A DNA stretch of 23,512 nt from contig JBILJV010000036.1 in the NCBI GenBank assembly GCA_044377005.1, positions 1 through 23,512 on the forward strand, given 5' to 3'. The notes beneath the pieces were generated by a model. The model ran no database searches and had not been told where the DNA came from. It saw only the letters and a list, made by a program, of their open reading frames with translations. The translations under genes and the position numbers were made by a program. The DNA is from JABMMZ01 sp044377005. GTDB taxonomy: Bacteria > Bacteroidota > Bacteroidia > NS11-12g > UBA955. Position 1 is the first letter of the stretch, and each line of letters starts with the position of its first letter. This document shows, piece after piece, positions 1 to 8,478 of this stretch.

Positions 1-17
1 GTTTAAAAAACGGACTG

Positions 18-48
18 CAAAGGTAAAGTTTTAAAATTATTTTTCCAA
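18..48 (-). promoter_or_regulatory. Bacteroidota-type promoter reading out of the left edge
   Basis: On the minus strand, TACCTTTG (18-25) matches the Bacteroidota -7 consensus TAnnTTTG. A TTG (46-48) lies 20 bases upstream, within the 17-23 base spacing described for this promoter class. The site follows the bamA stop codon, so it should drive the next gene beyond the window. In many Bacteroidota that gene is an OmpH/Skp-type chaperone, but nothing of it is visible here. Confidence 0.5.
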
Positions 49-98
49 AACTTATTTCTTTGGTTAAAATATCTCTAATTCTCTTTTGATTATTTTGA

Positions 99-2702
99 TT
101 AAAATTGTTGCCCAATAAAAAAGTGAAATTGTGCTGGCTTGTCTGTCAATCCTCTGTTTAATGTTTTCCAATCGAAACCATAAGCATAATCTAACCCTAG
201 CAAACCAAACATAGGCAAAAATAACCTAACCCCCACACCTGCAGTTCTTTTTAAATCAAATGGATTGAAATTTTTGGAATTAATCCACGCATTCCCAGCT
301 TCTACAAAGGTCTGTAAATAAATAGAAGCACTTGGGGTATTGGTTACTGGATATCTAATCTCACAAGTGTATTTATTGAATATTGTAGCCCCAGAGGTTC
401 TGGATGATCCAACAGCATTTTCTGTAATACTTCTGTCTGGATATCCTCTTAATGAAATAATTTCTGTTCCAATTTGGCCAAAGCTGTTTAATCCACTTCC
501 TCCTACCATAAATCTTTCAAATGGAGAATAGCCAATAATTTTATTATAGTATCCTAAATAACCGAATCTAACCTTGGTAGCTAAAACAAATTTACCAAAC
601 AGTTTACTATAATTTTCCGCATCAAATTTCCATTTGTGATACTCTATCCACTTAAACTTTTCTGTTTCGTTTAATTTAGTATAATCTTTATTGCTTAATA
701 ATGAAATAGGTGGAGTAGCGGCTATACTAAACGAATAAGTTGACCCAGTTGTTGGGAAAATAGGTTCATTAACAGAGCTTCTTGTAAGGACATATTTGAA
801 TTCCAAATTGTTACTTTTACCTGTATTAATTTGTAACCCAAAAGCACCACCCGCATTTTGCAGATCATATTGTTGAAGACTTAATGAGTAAAATGCTGAA
901 AAGAAATCATCGGGCCATTTTAATCGTTTTCCTAATGATATTGAAGCTCCTGTAATTCTAATAAATTGTTTGGTAGGATCATCTTTCTTTTTACTATCAA
1001 AGGATTGATTTGTTCGGTACAAACTGGTTGTAAATGAATTAGGTTTTTTACCACCTAACCATGGTTCAGTTAAAGAAAAATTGTATGATTGGTAAAACAA
1101 ACCATTCGATTGCGCTCTAATACTTAATCTCTGACCATCTCCAGAAGGAAGTGGATTCCACATTGATGGTTTAAATAACTTTCTAGTTGAGAAATTATTC
1201 AAGGTTAACCCCAATGTACCAACAAATCCTCCAAAACCACGTTGTTGCATCAATTGAGGGTTAAAATTTTGAACGTTTCTGTTTCTATTATTTCCACCCC
1301 ACCCACCTGACAATTCAATTTGGTCATTAGCTTTTTCTGCAACAGTATATTCTATATCAACTGTTCCATCTTGAGGATTAGGAACTGGATTTACACCCAT
1401 GGCTTGAGGATCAAAATAACCCAATTGCGATAATTCTCTTAATGAACGTGTTATATCGCTTCTAGAAAATTTTTGCCCTGGACGAGTTCTTATTTCTCTT
1501 AGTACCACATGATCACTAGTTTTAGTATTCCCTTTTATTATTATTTTATTATAAGTTGCTTGTGTTCTTTCATTAAGCCTAACTTCAATGTCAATACTGT
1601 CGTTTTCTACGTTGGTTTCAACGGCTTGAATTCCAAAGAATAAATAGCCATCATCCATGTATAAACTTGCTATGTCTGTTCCATTCTGACTAAATTGTAA
1701 TCTTTCTTCCAATAAAGAGTTGTCGTATATATCTCCTTTTTTAATCCCCAATACTTTTGATAAATCTTGGCTACTGTATTTGTTATTTCCAGTAAATGAT
1801 ATGTTTCTAAACTTATATTGTCGTCCTTCATTTACTTTTATTTTGATAGCTACTCGTTTATCATTTATTTGATAAATTGAGTCGAAAAGAATTGATGCAT
1901 CTCTATAACCTTTACTGTTATATTTAGTTAATATCCCTTTTTTATCTTCAATATAATTTTCTTCAATAAATTTAGAAGACTTCCACAGTTTAATTTTTTT
2001 CCGTTTTCTTATAGTTTTGGATAATGCTCCTCTTAGTTCACCATCTGTTAAATCATTATTCCCCACAAATTCTATATCTTGAACTCTAACTTTCGAACCT
2101 TTGGTAATAAAAATTCTTAAAATTTCTTTATTGGGCAAGGTATCTTCCTTGTCTTGTTTTAAATCAATTTTGACACCATAAAATCCTTTTTTGAAATAAT
2201 GCTTTTTAATCTCTCTTCTCAAGCGATTTAACATATCTTCATTAATGACCATTCCTGCTTTAACAGTAAGTTCTTCTCTTAAACTTTTTGCTTCTGCTTT
2301 TCCAATTCCACGTATTGAAAATCTAGACAATCGTGGTCTTTCACTCACTTGAATAATTAAATGAATTTTATCTCCTTCAATTTTCTTAATTAAAATGGCG
2401 ACTTGAGAAAAATAGTCTTGTTTCCATAAATTATCTATAGCCAAAGAAATTTCATTGCCAGGGACTTTAATTTTTTGATTAAATGATAAATTGGATTGAA
2501 GTATAATTAAATTTTTATCAATGTATTTATTTCCAATGGTTTCAATAGAAGCAATGGTATACTCATCTGGCTTGTTATAATCTAACTTAATATATTGTTT
2601 AATAATTGGCGTTTCTTGAGCCAATACTTGATGGGATATTCCAATTAAAAATAGCACCCAACAAACGATTTGTTTGTTTATTAAATTATTTAACTTGTTC
2701 AC
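99..2702 (-). CDS. bamA: Outer membrane protein assembly factor BamA (Omp85)
   Basis: This is the core of the BAM complex, which folds and inserts beta-barrel proteins into the outer membrane. After a signal peptide (about residues 1-29, ending VLAQ), residues about 45-455 form a series of POTRA-like repeats with recurrent GN and RR/LR motifs. A C-terminal barrel starts near residue 460. The barrel carries LRGYPDRS, with R752, matching the conserved (V/I)RGF motif of Omp85 proteins. The protein ends in an aromatic residue (GQQF), as outer-membrane barrels do. The frame stays open up to 2810, but no ATG gives a sensible signal peptide. I chose GTG at 2702, which overlaps uppS by 17 bases and places KQIVCWVLFLIG as the hydrophobic core; TTG at 2714 is the alternative. 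The length is 867 residues, normal for Bacteroidota BamA. It is probably co-transcribed with uppS. Confidence 0.93.
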   Translation of the reverse strand: MNKLNNLINKQIVCWVLFLIGISHQVLAQETPIIKQYIKLDYNKPDEYTIASIETIGNKYIDKNLIILQSNLSFNQKIKVPGNEISLAIDNLWKQDYFSQVAILIKKIEGDKIHLIIQVSERPRLSRFSIRGIGKAEAKSLREELTVKAGMVINEDMLNRLRREIKKHYFKKGFYGVKIDLKQDKEDTLPNKEILRIFITKGSKVRVQDIEFVGNNDLTDGELRGALSKTIRKRKKIKLWKSSKFIEENYIEDKKGILTKYNSKGYRDASILFDSIYQINDKRVAIKIKVNEGRQYKFRNISFTGNNKYSSQDLSKVLGIKKGDIYDNSLLEERLQFSQNGTDIASLYMDDGYLFFGIQAVETNVENDSIDIEVRLNERTQATYNKIIIKGNTKTSDHVVLREIRTRPGQKFSRSDITRSLRELSQLGYFDPQAMGVNPVPNPQDGTVDIEYTVAEKANDQIELSGGWGGNNRNRNVQNFNPQLMQQRGFGGFVGTLGLTLNNFSTRKLFKPSMWNPLPSGDGQRLSIRAQSNGLFYQSYNFSLTEPWLGGKKPNSFTTSLYRTNQSFDSKKKDDPTKQFIRITGASISLGKRLKWPDDFFSAFYSLSLQQYDLQNAGGAFGLQINTGKSNNLEFKYVLTRSSVNEPIFPTTGSTYSFSIAATPPISLLSNKDYTKLNETEKFKWIEYHKWKFDAENYSKLFGKFVLATKVRFGYLGYYNKIIGYSPFERFMVGGSGLNSFGQIGTEIISLRGYPDRSITENAVGSSRTSGATIFNKYTCEIRYPVTNTPSASIYLQTFVEAGNAWINSKNFNPFDLKRTAGVGVRLFLPMFGLLGLDYAYGFDWKTLNRGLTDKPAQFHFFIGQQF

Positions 2703-3432
2703 TTGTTTTTCCAAATCGTCTTTCTCTTTTTTGATAATCCAACACTGCTTTATAAAATGCATTTTGATCAAATTCAGGCCAAAAAACATCTGTAAAATAA
2801 AACTCTCCATAAGCCAATTCCCAAAGCATAAAATTACTTATTCTGTATTCACCACTCGTTCTAATTAATAATTCAGGCTCAGGCAAACAAGATGTACTTA
2901 ATTTTTGTGAGATCATAGATTCATCAATCTCGTTAATATCAATAGTTTTATTAAGAACTTCTGTTGCAATTTTTTTGGTTGCTTGAATAATATCCCATCT
3001 AGCACTGTAATTTAGGGCTAAAATCAACTCCATTCTAGAGTTATTTTTTGTTAATTCCATTGCTTCTTTCAACTCTCTGAGTGCATCAGAGGGCAAAGCA
3101 TCAATATCGCCAATTGTTTTTAATCTTATATTATTTTTTTGAAGTGTTTTTACTTCATTTCGAATTGTTCTTACCAATAAAGTCATTATTGCCTTTACTT
3201 CAAGTTGGGGTCTATTCCAATTTTCTTTACTAAAAGTATAAAGTGTCAAATGTTTGACACCCAACTTAGCTGCTGTTTCTGCAACTAAGCGCACTGACTT
3301 AACTCCATATTCATGACCTACAACTCTTGGTAAAGAACGTTTCTTTGCCCATCTGCCATTACCATCCATAATAATAGCAATATGATTAGGTAATTTATTA
3401 ACGTCTATTTGTTCTAAAATATTTTCTACCAT
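2686..3432 (-). CDS. uppS: Isoprenyl transferase (undecaprenyl diphosphate synthase)
   Basis: This cytoplasmic cis-prenyltransferase extends farnesyl diphosphate with isopentenyl diphosphate to make undecaprenyl diphosphate, the carrier lipid for peptidoglycan and surface polysaccharides. The MDGNGRWA motif holds the catalytic Asp (D23). The block IRTSGEYRISNF (190-201) supplies the substrate-binding arginines R191 and R197, and E210 in the following AYGE is the metal-linked Glu. All sit a constant three residues before their E. coli UppS counterparts (D26, R194, R200, E213). The length of 248 residues is typical. The ATG lies 10 bases after a TAnnTTTG element, and the 3' end overlaps the start of bamA. 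The order DUF6089-uppS-bamA recurs in Bacteroidota. Confidence 0.96.
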   Translation of the reverse strand: MVENILEQIDVNKLPNHIAIIMDGNGRWAKKRSLPRVVGHEYGVKSVRLVAETAAKLGVKHLTLYTFSKENWNRPQLEVKAIMTLLVRTIRNEVKTLQKNNIRLKTIGDIDALPSDALRELKEAMELTKNNSRMELILALNYSARWDIIQATKKIATEVLNKTIDINEIDESMISQKLSTSCLPEPELLIRTSGEYRISNFMLWELAYGEFYFTDVFWPEFDQNAFYKAVLDYQKRERRFGKTSEQVK

Positions 3433-3442
3433 TAATGATTTG

Positions 3443-3450
3443 CAAATGTA
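3443..3450 (-). promoter_or_regulatory. -7 promoter element of uppS
   Basis: The minus strand reads TACATTTG, an exact TAnnTTTG match, followed by CAA. Only 10 bases separate it from the uppS ATG, so the mRNA leader would be a few bases. No TTG is found at the expected -33 distance, so the call rests on the -7 element and its position in the 37-base gap. Confidence 0.45.
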
Positions 3451-3469
3451 ATTCTATTTTATCAATTGT

Positions 3470-4300
3470 TTATAATGGAGAGCCACAGGGTTGTAAATTA
3501 ACTTTCCTTCTAGAAATTGTTATTCCAAATAAAAAATACCAATCTTTTAAATGCTCATCGCCTCTCATTGTTTGCGCTTGTATTGGCCTTTGATTGTTTA
3601 TAGTTTGTCCTTGTGAAAGATAAGCAGCATTTTGGCCTTGTTTTTCTGCAATCAATTGATAAGAGGCATAATTTCCTTTGGTATCATCAAGATAATCTGT
3701 AAATGTTTTTCTAAAACCAATCTCTGTTCCTACCACATACCTCCGCCCTACATTGAACTTATGACCAAAACCTAATGTAATGGCAGGTTGTATTAATGAG
3801 TATTTTTTTTCATTATTTACAATCTGTCCTTCTGTGCCAAATTCTTGCAGATTAAGAGGCTCTCCACTCTTTAATTCTCGTTGAGGGTTAAATAAAAATA
3901 GATTAAATCCTGTAAAAATAAAAAAAGTTTCTTTTTCATCTCTGACATTAATTCCAAAAGGTTTGAAATTAAATTCGGTAAAATAAGACAACTCATATAT
4001 ATTACTAGTAAAGGTCAAATTGCGGTATGAATTCGCTTGAAAATTCATATCATTACCTGATATTTTAGCTTTCGCAAACTGGTAACGACTTGTAAAAAAA
4101 CGAGAATGATGGAACTTATAGAATAAACCGTATGACAATTGGGTTTCATTTAAAACAATTTCAGGGGCTATATCACCAAAGTAATTACTACCGCCAAGAA
4201 AAACACCCCATTCGCTTTTTCCGTTTCTATATTTTTGAGAAAAAGTAATTAGTGGTGTTATTATCAACACCAAGATTAAAATGGATTTAATAAATTTCAC
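3470..4300 (-). CDS. DUF6089 family outer-membrane-type protein (copy A)
   Basis: This is an exported protein with a signal peptide (residues 1-21, KSILILVLIITPLITFSQ) and alternating hydrophobic strands, suggesting a small outer-membrane beta-barrel. Members of this family are commonly encoded next to uppS and bamA in Bacteroidota, and no biochemical function is known to me. Shared landmarks with copy B upstream are LGxSNYxGD near the N-terminus, LFNP, GTEGQ, KxYSL, FRKTFTDYLDD and QPC near the C-terminus. The only suitable start is GTG at 4300, which directly precedes the signal peptide. The gene lies 31 bases after copy B and 37 bases before uppS, so a shared transcript is likely. Placement in the BAM block suggests an envelope role, which is inference. 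Confidence 0.8.
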   Translation of the reverse strand: MKFIKSILILVLIITPLITFSQKYRNGKSEWGVFLGGSNYFGDIAPEIVLNETQLSYGLFYKFHHSRFFTSRYQFAKAKISGNDMNFQANSYRNLTFTSNIYELSYFTEFNFKPFGINVRDEKETFFIFTGFNLFLFNPQRELKSGEPLNLQEFGTEGQIVNNEKKYSLIQPAITLGFGHKFNVGRRYVVGTEIGFRKTFTDYLDDTKGNYASYQLIAEKQGQNAAYLSQGQTINNQRPIQAQTMRGDEHLKDWYFLFGITISRRKVNLQPCGSPL

Positions 4301-4331
4301 TTAGTAGAGTTCTTATCTATAAGCTATTTAT

Positions 4332-5222
4332 TTAAAAATTGAAACAAGGTTGACGTCCTCCTAAGATTCTGTATGTAATTGTAATACCTGTCATCATATA
4401 CCAATCTTTACCTCCTGAATTACCTCTTGCTTCATTGTTTTCAAACTTCATTTCATTTACTTCTAAACTTCTATCTTTCATTGCCAAAGCCAATGGACCA
4501 CTTGCTCCTCCTACAATAATATCATCAACATAAATAGTAGAAACATCATCCAAATAATCTGTAAAAGTTTTTCTAAGACCAAATTCAAATCCTAAAGCCC
4601 AATGGTCATCTAATTGCCATTTTGCTCCAAAGCCTACAGGAATACTGATTTGTGTTAGAGAATACCTTCTCTTATCATTAAATTTTGTCGTTTCTTGGCC
4701 TTCAGTTCCTAGCGGTTGTAATTCCACCCAATCGCCATCTTGTACTCTTAGAGACGGATCATGTAATCCATCTTTATAATTGAATTGTGCTTTTGGATTG
4801 AATCTAAAAACCGAAACTCCTCCAAATAAATAAGGAGTCCATGCATAAGAGGTTCTAGTATTTTCATATCCTCTGATGTTCCATTCACCTTGAACTGAAA
4901 ACTCAACGATATCTGATCTAAAACTTAAGTTTCTTCTTCTTCTACCTGGATCATCTGAAAAATTATAATCTCCGCCTTCGATTCTCCCATACAAAGCTGT
5001 TCCTTTAAAAGTTAAATAAGGCCCATAGTTATATCTTGCTATTAAACCACCAGCAGGTTTTGTTTCTCCCATTACTGGCATAGTTCCCTTTGTAAAGTCG
5101 CCCATATAGTTAGAAGCGCCTAAATACAATCCGAAATCCAAAGATGCTTCCTTTTTCTGAGCAGATAAACTGAATATGCTAAATGCTATAAATAATATGA
5201 AAAATCGTAAATTAAGTGTCAT
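4332..5222 (-). CDS. DUF6089 family outer-membrane-type protein (copy B)
   Basis: This is a paralog of the next gene in the operon. It has a signal peptide ending FSLSAQ and then the shared family landmarks: LGASNYMGD, FRFNP, LGTEGQ, RRYSL, FGLRKTFTDYLDD and the C-terminal QPC. It ends in an aromatic residue (FNF), as many outer-membrane barrels do. An upstream GTG at 5243 also gives an open frame, but it would place seven polar residues before the signal peptide, so I prefer the ATG at 5222. Relative to copy A it has extra segments, including a run of four arginines near residue 95 and a loop of charged residues before the C-terminus. It is the first gene of the minus-strand block and faces the metalloprotease gene. 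The function is unknown. Confidence 0.8.
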   Translation of the reverse strand: MTLNLRFFILFIAFSIFSLSAQKKEASLDFGLYLGASNYMGDFTKGTMPVMGETKPAGGLIARYNYGPYLTFKGTALYGRIEGGDYNFSDDPGRRRRNLSFRSDIVEFSVQGEWNIRGYENTRTSYAWTPYLFGGVSVFRFNPKAQFNYKDGLHDPSLRVQDGDWVELQPLGTEGQETTKFNDKRRYSLTQISIPVGFGAKWQLDDHWALGFEFGLRKTFTDYLDDVSTIYVDDIIVGGASGPLALAMKDRSLEVNEMKFENNEARGNSGGKDWYMMTGITITYRILGGRQPCFNF

Positions 5223-5307
5223 TATTGGTGAATTACAAAGCACGAAAATAAGTTTTTTTTATAATAAACGAAAAAAAAATCTTTTTATTTCAATGTTTTA
5301 ACATTTG

Positions 5308-5324
5308 TGTAAATATAATTTACA
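5308..5324. promoter_or_regulatory. 17-base palindrome between divergent genes
   Basis: TGTAAAT-ATA-ATTTACA is a perfect inverted repeat (7+3+7). It sits in the 149-base spacer between DUF6089 copy B (minus) and the metalloprotease gene (plus), 48 bases before the latter's ATG. The shape fits a dimeric regulator site, but no regulator is identified, and AT-rich spacers produce such palindromes by chance. Confidence 0.3.
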
Positions 5325-5366
5325 AAATCATAGTTTTTTACAATAAACTTGTACTTTACAAAATCA
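5319..5366 (+). repeat. Two copies of a 12-base direct repeat, 36 bases apart
   Basis: TTTACAAAATCA occurs at 5319-5330 and again at 5355-5366, both exact. The first copy overlaps the right arm of the palindrome at 5308-5324, and the second ends 5 bases before the metalloprotease ATG. It could be a repeated binding site or chance in AT-rich DNA. Confidence 0.4.
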
Positions 5367-5371
5367 ATTAT

Positions 5372-7942
5372 ATGTCATTTAAATTAGTTATTCTATCAAT
5401 TGTATCATTATCAATTTGTTACAATACAACATTTGCGCAAAAAAAAGATAAAAAAAACAAAAATGCTGAACCAGTTAAGGTGATGCCAAAATCTAATTTT
5501 ATAAAAGATAAAATTAAAAGCTATAAAAAAATGGAAGGGTTGTTCAATCTTTACCAAGATACAGCGACAGGTGCTCTTTATATGCATATCAAGGAATCTC
5601 AACTTAATAAAGAGTTTATATACTTCAGTTATGTTGAAAATGGCATTAGTAACACTGGGCATAATAGAGGTACATTCAGAGATAATAAGGTTTTTAAAAT
5701 TAGTAAATATTTTAACCAAATTGAGTTTGTAACCCAAAATACTGCCTATTATTTCGACCCAAACCATGCATTAGCCAAATCTGCTGATGCAAATATCTCT
5801 AATGCTGTAATGGCTAGTGAAAAAATTATTGCCCAAAATGAAAATGGAACTGAATATTTAATTGAAGCTGATAACTTATTTTTAACCGAAGCTCTTTATC
5901 AAATCAAACAAGGTGGACCTATGTTAGGATTTGCAGGCTTTGGGTTGGGGAATTTAAGTAAATCTAAAACACATTACCATCAAGTAAAAAATTATCCCGA
6001 GAATTCCGACATTGTTGTTAAATACGTATTTGACAATGCTGCTAGCAGAGGCGCTCCATCTCAAGCAATTACTGACGCACGATATATTGACATTTACCTT
6101 CAACATAGTTTTATTGAAATGCCAAAAAACAATTTCAAACCACGCTTTGACGACCCTAGAATTGGCTATTTCACTACCCAAACTAACCATATGACAACTA
6201 CCGATGGTATCAATTATAGAGATTTGATACATCGTTGGAATTTAGAAAAAAAAGATCCTAATGCCACTTTGTCGGAACCTTTAAAACCTATTACTTGGTG
6301 GATAGAAAATACCACTCCTGTAGAAATTCGTCCTATTATTAAAGAGGCTATTCTTCAATGGAATATTGCTTTTGAAAAAGCTGGATTTAAAAATGCCATT
6401 CAAATAAACGAACAACCCGATGTTTGCGATTGGGATGCAGGTGATATCAGATATAATGTACTTAGATGGACAAGTAGCCCTGAACCTCCATTTGGCGGAT
6501 ATGGTCCAAGCTTTGTAAACCCAAGAACTGGAGAAATATTAGGCGCTGATATTATGCTAGAATGGGTGTTTATTACCAATAGACTAAAATCTCAAAAAGC
6601 ATTTGAAAATCAAAATATATTAGGATTAACTGACAACGAAAATAATCAACATTATTGTGGAGTTGATGACTTACTTCACAATCAAAATTTATTAGGGTAT
6701 GCCCTTCTTCCTAATAATTCAGAATCAACCCAAAAACAAAAAGACGAGTTATTAAAACAAGGTCTTTATTATTTGATTCTTCACGAAGTTGGTCATACGC
6801 TTGGACTAAACCACAACATGAAAGCTTCCCAACTTCACTCTGTTGATGATTTGTATAACACTAAAAAAATAGAAGAAATTGGTCTTATTGGAAGTGTAAT
6901 GGACTATCCTGCTGTTAATTATAGTAATAGAATTAATCAAACCACACATTATTACACACAAAAACCAGGACCATACGACATGTGGGCTATTGAGTTTGGT
7001 TATTTTCAAGAATCAGATTCAATAAATGTGCAAAATAGAATTAATGCAATTTTAAACAGAAGTACAGAACCTCAATTAACCTTTGGTAATGATGCTGATG
7101 ATATGCGTAATCCTGGTAAAGGAATTGACCCAAGAGTTATGATTGGCGACTTAAGTAGTGATGCTATTGGTTTTGCAAAAGAAAGAGTTGATTTAATCAA
7201 GAGAAACTTAAGCACTCTCCACCAAAACTATGGCACAGACAATAGAAGTTACGAAGCACTTCGTTCTAAATTTTTAATTTTGACAGGGGAATGGAGTGTG
7301 CAAGCTGGTGTTGTTTCAAGATACATTGGAGGTGTATATGTAGACCGTTCATTCACAAACCAAAAAAGCAGTAAAAAACCATTTGAACCTGTGCCAATTG
7401 TAGTTCAAAAAAATGCAATGAAATGGCTAAATGATTATTTGTTCGCGCCTCAAGCTGTGGAATTTAATGGGGAATTAATTACTTTACTGCAACAACAAAG
7501 AAGAGGGTTTGGATTTTTCTCAAGCGGCGAAGACCCTAAGATTCATGATAGAATATTAAACATGCAAAGATCTGTTCTTTCTCATGTACTTCACCCTACT
7601 ACATTAAAAAGAATTAATGATACTAAATTGTATGGAAATACTTATGGTTTAAGTGATGTTTTAAAAGATTTAAGTCAAAGTATTTTTCAAAATGATTTAC
7701 AAGGCAATGTTAATACAACAAGGCAGAATCTTCAAATTCTATACATTGAGTTATTATTTGAAATTTGTAATAACAGAAACCATGACCAACTTTCAAAATC
7801 AAAAGCAAGTAGTCAAATTATGAGTATTCAAAAAATGTTGCAAACTGCTAATGTTACCTCAACTGGTGAAACCAAAGAGCACCGCAACTATTTATTACAA
7901 TTGATAAAGAATCATTTGAATGCCACTCAATCTACTAATTAA
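5372..7942 (+). CDS. Exported zinc-dependent metalloprotease (DUF5117/DUF4953 type)
   Basis: This is a predicted secreted or periplasmic metallopeptidase. A signal peptide (1-23, ending TTFAQ) is followed by a lysine-rich stretch, then an N-terminal region resembling DUF5117. The catalytic core carries the extended zinc motif HEVGHTLGLNH, with H471, E472, H475 and H481, and a Met-turn in SVMDYP (M510). Together these are the signature of metzincin peptidases. Upstream, WWIENTTP and the WNIAFEKAGF segment (about 307-345) are typical of the large Bacteroidota family with this core. The C-terminal part (about 600-856) is helical and conserved in the family but of unknown role. At 856 residues it has the usual length. 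The substrate is unknown. The gene appears monocistronic and diverges from the DUF6089 block. Confidence 0.88.
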   Translation: MSFKLVILSIVSLSICYNTTFAQKKDKKNKNAEPVKVMPKSNFIKDKIKSYKKMEGLFNLYQDTATGALYMHIKESQLNKEFIYFSYVENGISNTGHNRGTFRDNKVFKISKYFNQIEFVTQNTAYYFDPNHALAKSADANISNAVMASEKIIAQNENGTEYLIEADNLFLTEALYQIKQGGPMLGFAGFGLGNLSKSKTHYHQVKNYPENSDIVVKYVFDNAASRGAPSQAITDARYIDIYLQHSFIEMPKNNFKPRFDDPRIGYFTTQTNHMTTTDGINYRDLIHRWNLEKKDPNATLSEPLKPITWWIENTTPVEIRPIIKEAILQWNIAFEKAGFKNAIQINEQPDVCDWDAGDIRYNVLRWTSSPEPPFGGYGPSFVNPRTGEILGADIMLEWVFITNRLKSQKAFENQNILGLTDNENNQHYCGVDDLLHNQNLLGYALLPNNSESTQKQKDELLKQGLYYLILHEVGHTLGLNHNMKASQLHSVDDLYNTKKIEEIGLIGSVMDYPAVNYSNRINQTTHYYTQKPGPYDMWAIEFGYFQESDSINVQNRINAILNRSTEPQLTFGNDADDMRNPGKGIDPRVMIGDLSSDAIGFAKERVDLIKRNLSTLHQNYGTDNRSYEALRSKFLILTGEWSVQAGVVSRYIGGVYVDRSFTNQKSSKKPFEPVPIVVQKNAMKWLNDYLFAPQAVEFNGELITLLQQQRRGFGFFSSGEDPKIHDRILNMQRSVLSHVLHPTTLKRINDTKLYGNTYGLSDVLKDLSQSIFQNDLQGNVNTTRQNLQILYIELLFEICNNRNHDQLSKSKASSQIMSIQKMLQTANVTSTGETKEHRNYLLQLIKNHLNATQSTN

Positions 7943-8077
7943 TCTATTTCCATTTAATACATTTTCAATTGTTTGTATTTTTAAAGGGTGGAAGAAAGAA
8001 ATTAATTAAGAAACTGGCTCTAAAATAAATTTAAGACGCTGATTTACAGTTGTATTCCATTTTTTTAAAAAAAACTA

Positions 8078-8107
8078 TTGGAAATTATTTTCATTTGATT
8101 AGTTTTG
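8078..8107 (+). promoter_or_regulatory. Promoter of the RRM protein gene
   Basis: TTG (8078-8080), a 19-base spacer and TAGTTTTG (8100-8107) match both elements and the spacing of the Bacteroidota housekeeping promoter. The start codon at 8141 leaves a leader of roughly 28 bases. The rest of the 7943-8140 spacer shows only AT-rich sequence and a weak hairpin. Confidence 0.6.
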
Positions 8108-8140
8108 TTTTCGAACATTAAAATTAATCTGCTTATTGAA

Positions 8141-8425
8141 ATGAGAATTTACATTGGAAATTTAAACTACAGACTTCGAACAGAAGAATTAAAGAATTCT
8201 TTTTTACCATTCGGTGAAGTCATTGGAGCCAAAATCGTTAGAGACCAAGAAACCAAGCGAAGCAAGGGTTTTGGTTTTGTTGAAATGGCAAACGAAGAAG
8301 ACGGTCTTAGGGCAATTGAAGCCTTAAATGGTCAAGACCTAAGTGGTCGAAAAATGATCGTAACGATTGCAAAACCAAGAGAAAATCAAGAGTTTGGCAA
8401 TGTCAATGAAACTGGAGGTGATTAA
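8141..8425 (+). CDS. RRM-domain RNA-binding protein
   Basis: This is a single RNA recognition motif protein of 94 residues, expected to bind single-stranded RNA in the cytoplasm. Both RNP motifs are intact: RNP2 IYIGNL (residues 3-8) and RNP1 KGFGFVEM (42-49), with the exposed aromatics Y4, F44 and F46. A short polar tail (PRENQEFGNVNETGGD) follows the fold. Such small RRM proteins are common in Bacteroidota and Cyanobacteria, where some respond to cold or act in post-transcriptional control; which applies here is unknown. The frame is open from a TTG at 8105, but that TTG overlaps the promoter, and ATG at 8141 starts exactly at the fold. The gene stands alone with its own promoter and terminator. 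Confidence 0.92.
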   Translation: MRIYIGNLNYRLRTEELKNSFLPFGEVIGAKIVRDQETKRSKGFGFVEMANEEDGLRAIEALNGQDLSGRKMIVTIAKPRENQEFGNVNETGGD

Positions 8426-8445
8426 TCTCCACTCTACAACTTTTG

Positions 8446-8475
8446 AAAAAAAGCTACCTTGGGGTAGCTTTTTTT
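8446..8475. terminator. Bidirectional intrinsic terminator
   Basis: This is a perfect 13-base-pair stem with a TTGG loop: the core AGCTACC/GGTAGCT is flanked by an A-run on one side and a T-run on the other. It therefore reads as a terminator on both strands. It lies 20 bases after the RRM gene stop and 3 bases after the end of the minus-strand lipid A operon (stop at 8479), so it serves both convergent units. Confidence 0.9.
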
Positions 8476-8478
8476 ATC

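Noticed and set aside
84..100. Short tandem repeat of TTTTGATT after bamA
   Set aside because: Two copies only, partly within the bamA stop region; no hairpin or function is suggested.
5411..5767. Open frame of 118 codons antisense to the metalloprotease gene start
   Set aside because: It is contained in the metalloprotease gene, has no recognisable domain, and its hydrophobic runs come from the reverse reading of lysine- and asparagine-rich codons.
7956..7984. Possible terminator after the metalloprotease gene
   Set aside because: Only a 6-base-pair AT stem (AATACA/TGTATT) with a 12-base loop before a short T-run; too weak to call.
8105..8140. N-terminal extension of the RRM protein from TTG
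   Set aside because: The TTG is part of the TAGTTTTG promoter element, so it would be upstream of or at the transcription start; the RRM fold begins exactly at the ATG at 8141.
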